From Alphaproteobacteria bacterium (lineage in GTDB: Bacteria; Pseudomonadota; Alphaproteobacteria; Sphingomonadales; Sphingomonadaceae): DNA of 5,433 nt. Under the pieces are notes generated by a model. It saw nothing but the letters and a program-made list of their open reading frames with translations, did no database searches and was not told where the DNA came from. Both the position numbers and the translations under genes were made by a program. Positions 4,081 to 5,433 of the stretch are shown one piece after another (position 1 is the stretch's first letter; each line of letters opens with the position of its first letter). The stretch lies in NCBI GenBank assembly GCA_005882415.1, contig VBAE01000277.1, forward strand, positions 1 through 5,433, given 5' to 3'.

Positions 4081-4509
4081 CTAAATCAGCCCCAGCGCGG
4101 TAAGCTTGGCGGCCAAGTCCATCGGCAGTTCGGCCAGATCCTCTTCGCCTGAGAGGTCGGTGGGGGCGTCGGCGTGGGCGAGGTAGCGCCAGCCCTGGTG
4201 GGCGCGTCGGGGGAGTCCTCGGACTGGGACGAGCTCGGGGTCGAGCTGGATGATGGTCTTGCGGTCGCTGGCGCGGACGTCGAAGCCGAGGATGGTCTGG
4301 CGGGCGGCGAGCTTGTGCTTGACGATCCAGTAGACCGAGCCGCCGATCAGCTCGTCGGCGCGCTTGGGGCGGAAGCGGGTGACGAGCGGCACTATCCCGT
4401 CCGCAACCCGCGCCTGCTGGCGCCGCGCCAAAGTGGCGATGCTCGCGCAGCCGACCGCGACCTTCGAAATGTGCAGCGCCTCGGGGGCTGAGAGGACTTC
4501 CGAATCCAT
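4081..4509 (-). CDS. DUF1489 family protein
   Basis: This 142-residue soluble protein belongs to the DUF1489 family, which is widespread in alphaproteobacteria and has no established function. Recognisable family segments are LHISKVAVGCASI near the N-terminus, VTRFRPKRADELIGGSVYWIVKHKLAARQ in the middle, QLDPELVPV, and RRAHQGWRYLAHADAPTDL near the C-terminus. There is no signal peptide or membrane segment. The start at 4509 adds about 10 residues before the usual family start (near LHISKVAVG); no strong ribosome site is visible, only AGG about 9 bases upstream. The gene lies 39 bp downstream of mgtE on the same strand and may be co-transcribed with it, although a functional link is not shown. 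Its TAG stop directly abuts the palindromic repeat, so the repeat is likely the 3' end structure of its mRNA. Confidence 0.87.
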   Translation of the reverse strand: MDSEVLSAPEALHISKVAVGCASIATLARRQQARVADGIVPLVTRFRPKRADELIGGSVYWIVKHKLAARQTILGFDVRASDRKTIIQLDPELVPVRGLPRRAHQGWRYLAHADAPTDLSGEEDLAELPMDLAAKLTALGLI

Positions 4510-4548
4510 AGTGCGCGCCTAGTCGATTTCCGACGTGAAAGTAACCAC

Positions 4549-5433
4549 TTAGCCGACGAGGCCCGAGGCGACTGCGATTCCGAGGAAGAGCAGGAAGCCC
4601 ATCGAATCGGTGGTCATGGTGACGAAGATGGACGAGGCGACTGCAGGGTCGGCGCCGGCGCGCTCCAGCACCAGCGGGACCAGGGCTCCGGCGAGGCCGG
4701 CCATGACGATGTTGGTCAGCATCGCCGCGGCGATGACACCGCCTAACACAGGGTTGGCGAACCAGATCGCGACGGCGAGGCCGATGATCGCGGCGATGCT
4801 GACGCCGTTGAGGAGCGCGACCCTTATCTCGCGGCCGACGGCGCGCCAGCGGTTGGACTGGGTGAGCTGGTTGGTGGCGAGGGCGCGCACGGTCACCGCG
4901 AGGGTCTGGGTGCCGGCATTGCCGCCGACTCCGGCGACGATCGGCATCAAAGCGGCGAGCGCGACCATCTTCTCGATCGCGCCGCCGAACAGGCTGATGA
5001 TGGTGGCCGGGAGGAGGGCGGTGACGAGGTTGACGATCAGCCAGCGCACCCGGGCGCGGTAGCTGTCGAGCACCGGCTGGTTGATGTCGCCCTCATCGCC
5101 CGCGCCGGACATCAGGAGGACGTCCTCCGATGCTTCCTCCTGGATGATGTGGACGATGTCGTCGACGGTGATCATGCCCACGAGGCGCCCGGCCTGGTCG
5201 ATCACCGCGGCCGAGATGAGCGCGTATTTCTGGAAGCGCAGCGCCACCTCTTCCTGGTCCATGTCGACCGGGATCAGGGTCTGTTCGCGCTTCATGATGT
5301 CGGCCATCGGCACGTCGCGGCGGGTGCGGAGCACCCAGGATAGCATGCAGGTGCCGACCGGATGGTGCTGGGGATCGACGATGAAGATCTCCCAGAAGTC
5401 GGTGGTGAGATCGTCTCCTGCGCGGAGGTAATC
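4549..5433 (-). CDS. mgtE: Magnesium transporter MgtE, C-terminal part (5' end outside window)
   Basis: The frame is open to the window edge and gives the last 294 residues of MgtE, a dimeric Mg2+ channel/transporter of the inner membrane that is gated by its own cytosolic Mg2+-sensing domains. The visible part starts inside the first CBS domain (TTDFWEIFIVDPQHHPVGTC). It continues through the second CBS domain (residues about 46-100, ending GRLVGMITVDDIVHIIQEEA), the connecting plug helix, and about five membrane helices from residue 130. Signature sequences of the pore are P-I-V-A-G-V-G-G-N-A-G-T-Q (about residues 164-176) and T-M-T-T-D-S-M-G-F (D276). The latter probably corresponds to the pore aspartate (D432) of the Thermus protein. 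The gene ends at TAA 4549-4551. The missing N-terminal part would be the MgtE N domain and the start of CBS1. The DUF1489 gene follows at 39 bp. Confidence 0.96.
   Translation of the reverse strand, partial: DYLRAGDDLTTDFWEIFIVDPQHHPVGTCMLSWVLRTRRDVPMADIMKREQTLIPVDMDQEEVALRFQKYALISAAVIDQAGRLVGMITVDDIVHIIQEEASEDVLLMSGAGDEGDINQPVLDSYRARVRWLIVNLVTALLPATIISLFGGAIEKMVALAALMPIVAGVGGNAGTQTLAVTVRALATNQLTQSNRWRAVGREIRVALLNGVSIAAIIGLAVAIWFANPVLGGVIAAAMLTNIVMAGLAGALVPLVLERAGADPAVASSIFVTMTTDSMGFLLFLGIAVASGLVG

Noticed and set aside
3940..4152. Plus-strand 70-codon frame crossing the palindromic repeat
   Set aside because: Its middle part is the typical translation of this repeat family (ARSEATRQS, LRFARND) and it runs into the antisense of the DUF1489 gene; no ribosome site or family match.

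Overview
The window is high-GC DNA from an alphaproteobacterium, most likely a sphingomonad (order Sphingomonadales). This rests on recalled protein families and gene order: the CarD sequence, the order helicase / S4 protein / FdxA / CarD, the DUF1489 protein, and a GTCATTGCGAG-type palindromic repeat. No search was run. Most of the window is chromosomal housekeeping. I found no tRNA, rRNA, CRISPR array, transposase or phage gene.

Left part (1-2365). The last codons of a probable helicase overlap an Hsp15-like S4 RNA-binding protein. A minus-strand vapBC toxin-antitoxin operon follows, then the 7Fe ferredoxin fdxA and the RNA polymerase-binding regulator carD, which ends in a textbook intrinsic terminator. 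The vapBC pair appears to split an otherwise conserved gene order. Its toxin gene overlaps the S4 gene tail to tail by 31 bp. Two 10-bp palindromes exactly one helical turn apart sit in its promoter, which suggests an autoregulatory operator.

Middle part (2366-3993). A compact promoter drives two tandem paralogues of the head-GIN/DUF2807 family. The first is a predicted lipoprotein and the second a predicted secreted periplasmic protein. Both carry GSG repeats about every 20 residues, as expected of a beta-helix, and the same C-terminal cysteine pair. A perfect 11-bp inverted repeat surrounds all three possible start codons of the second gene, which suggests control of its translation. After the pair lies a gene-free stretch with three GTAAC half-sites that could pair in two mutually exclusive ways.

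Right part (3994-5433). An 87-bp palindromic repeat lies exactly against the stop codon of a minus-strand DUF1489 gene. Upstream of that gene on the same strand is the C-terminal part of the magnesium transporter MgtE, which is cut by the window edge.

No wholly new system is evident. The points most worth checking are the vapBC operator and its apparently leaderless antitoxin, the start-codon hairpin between the GIN genes, and the GTAAC dyad region.
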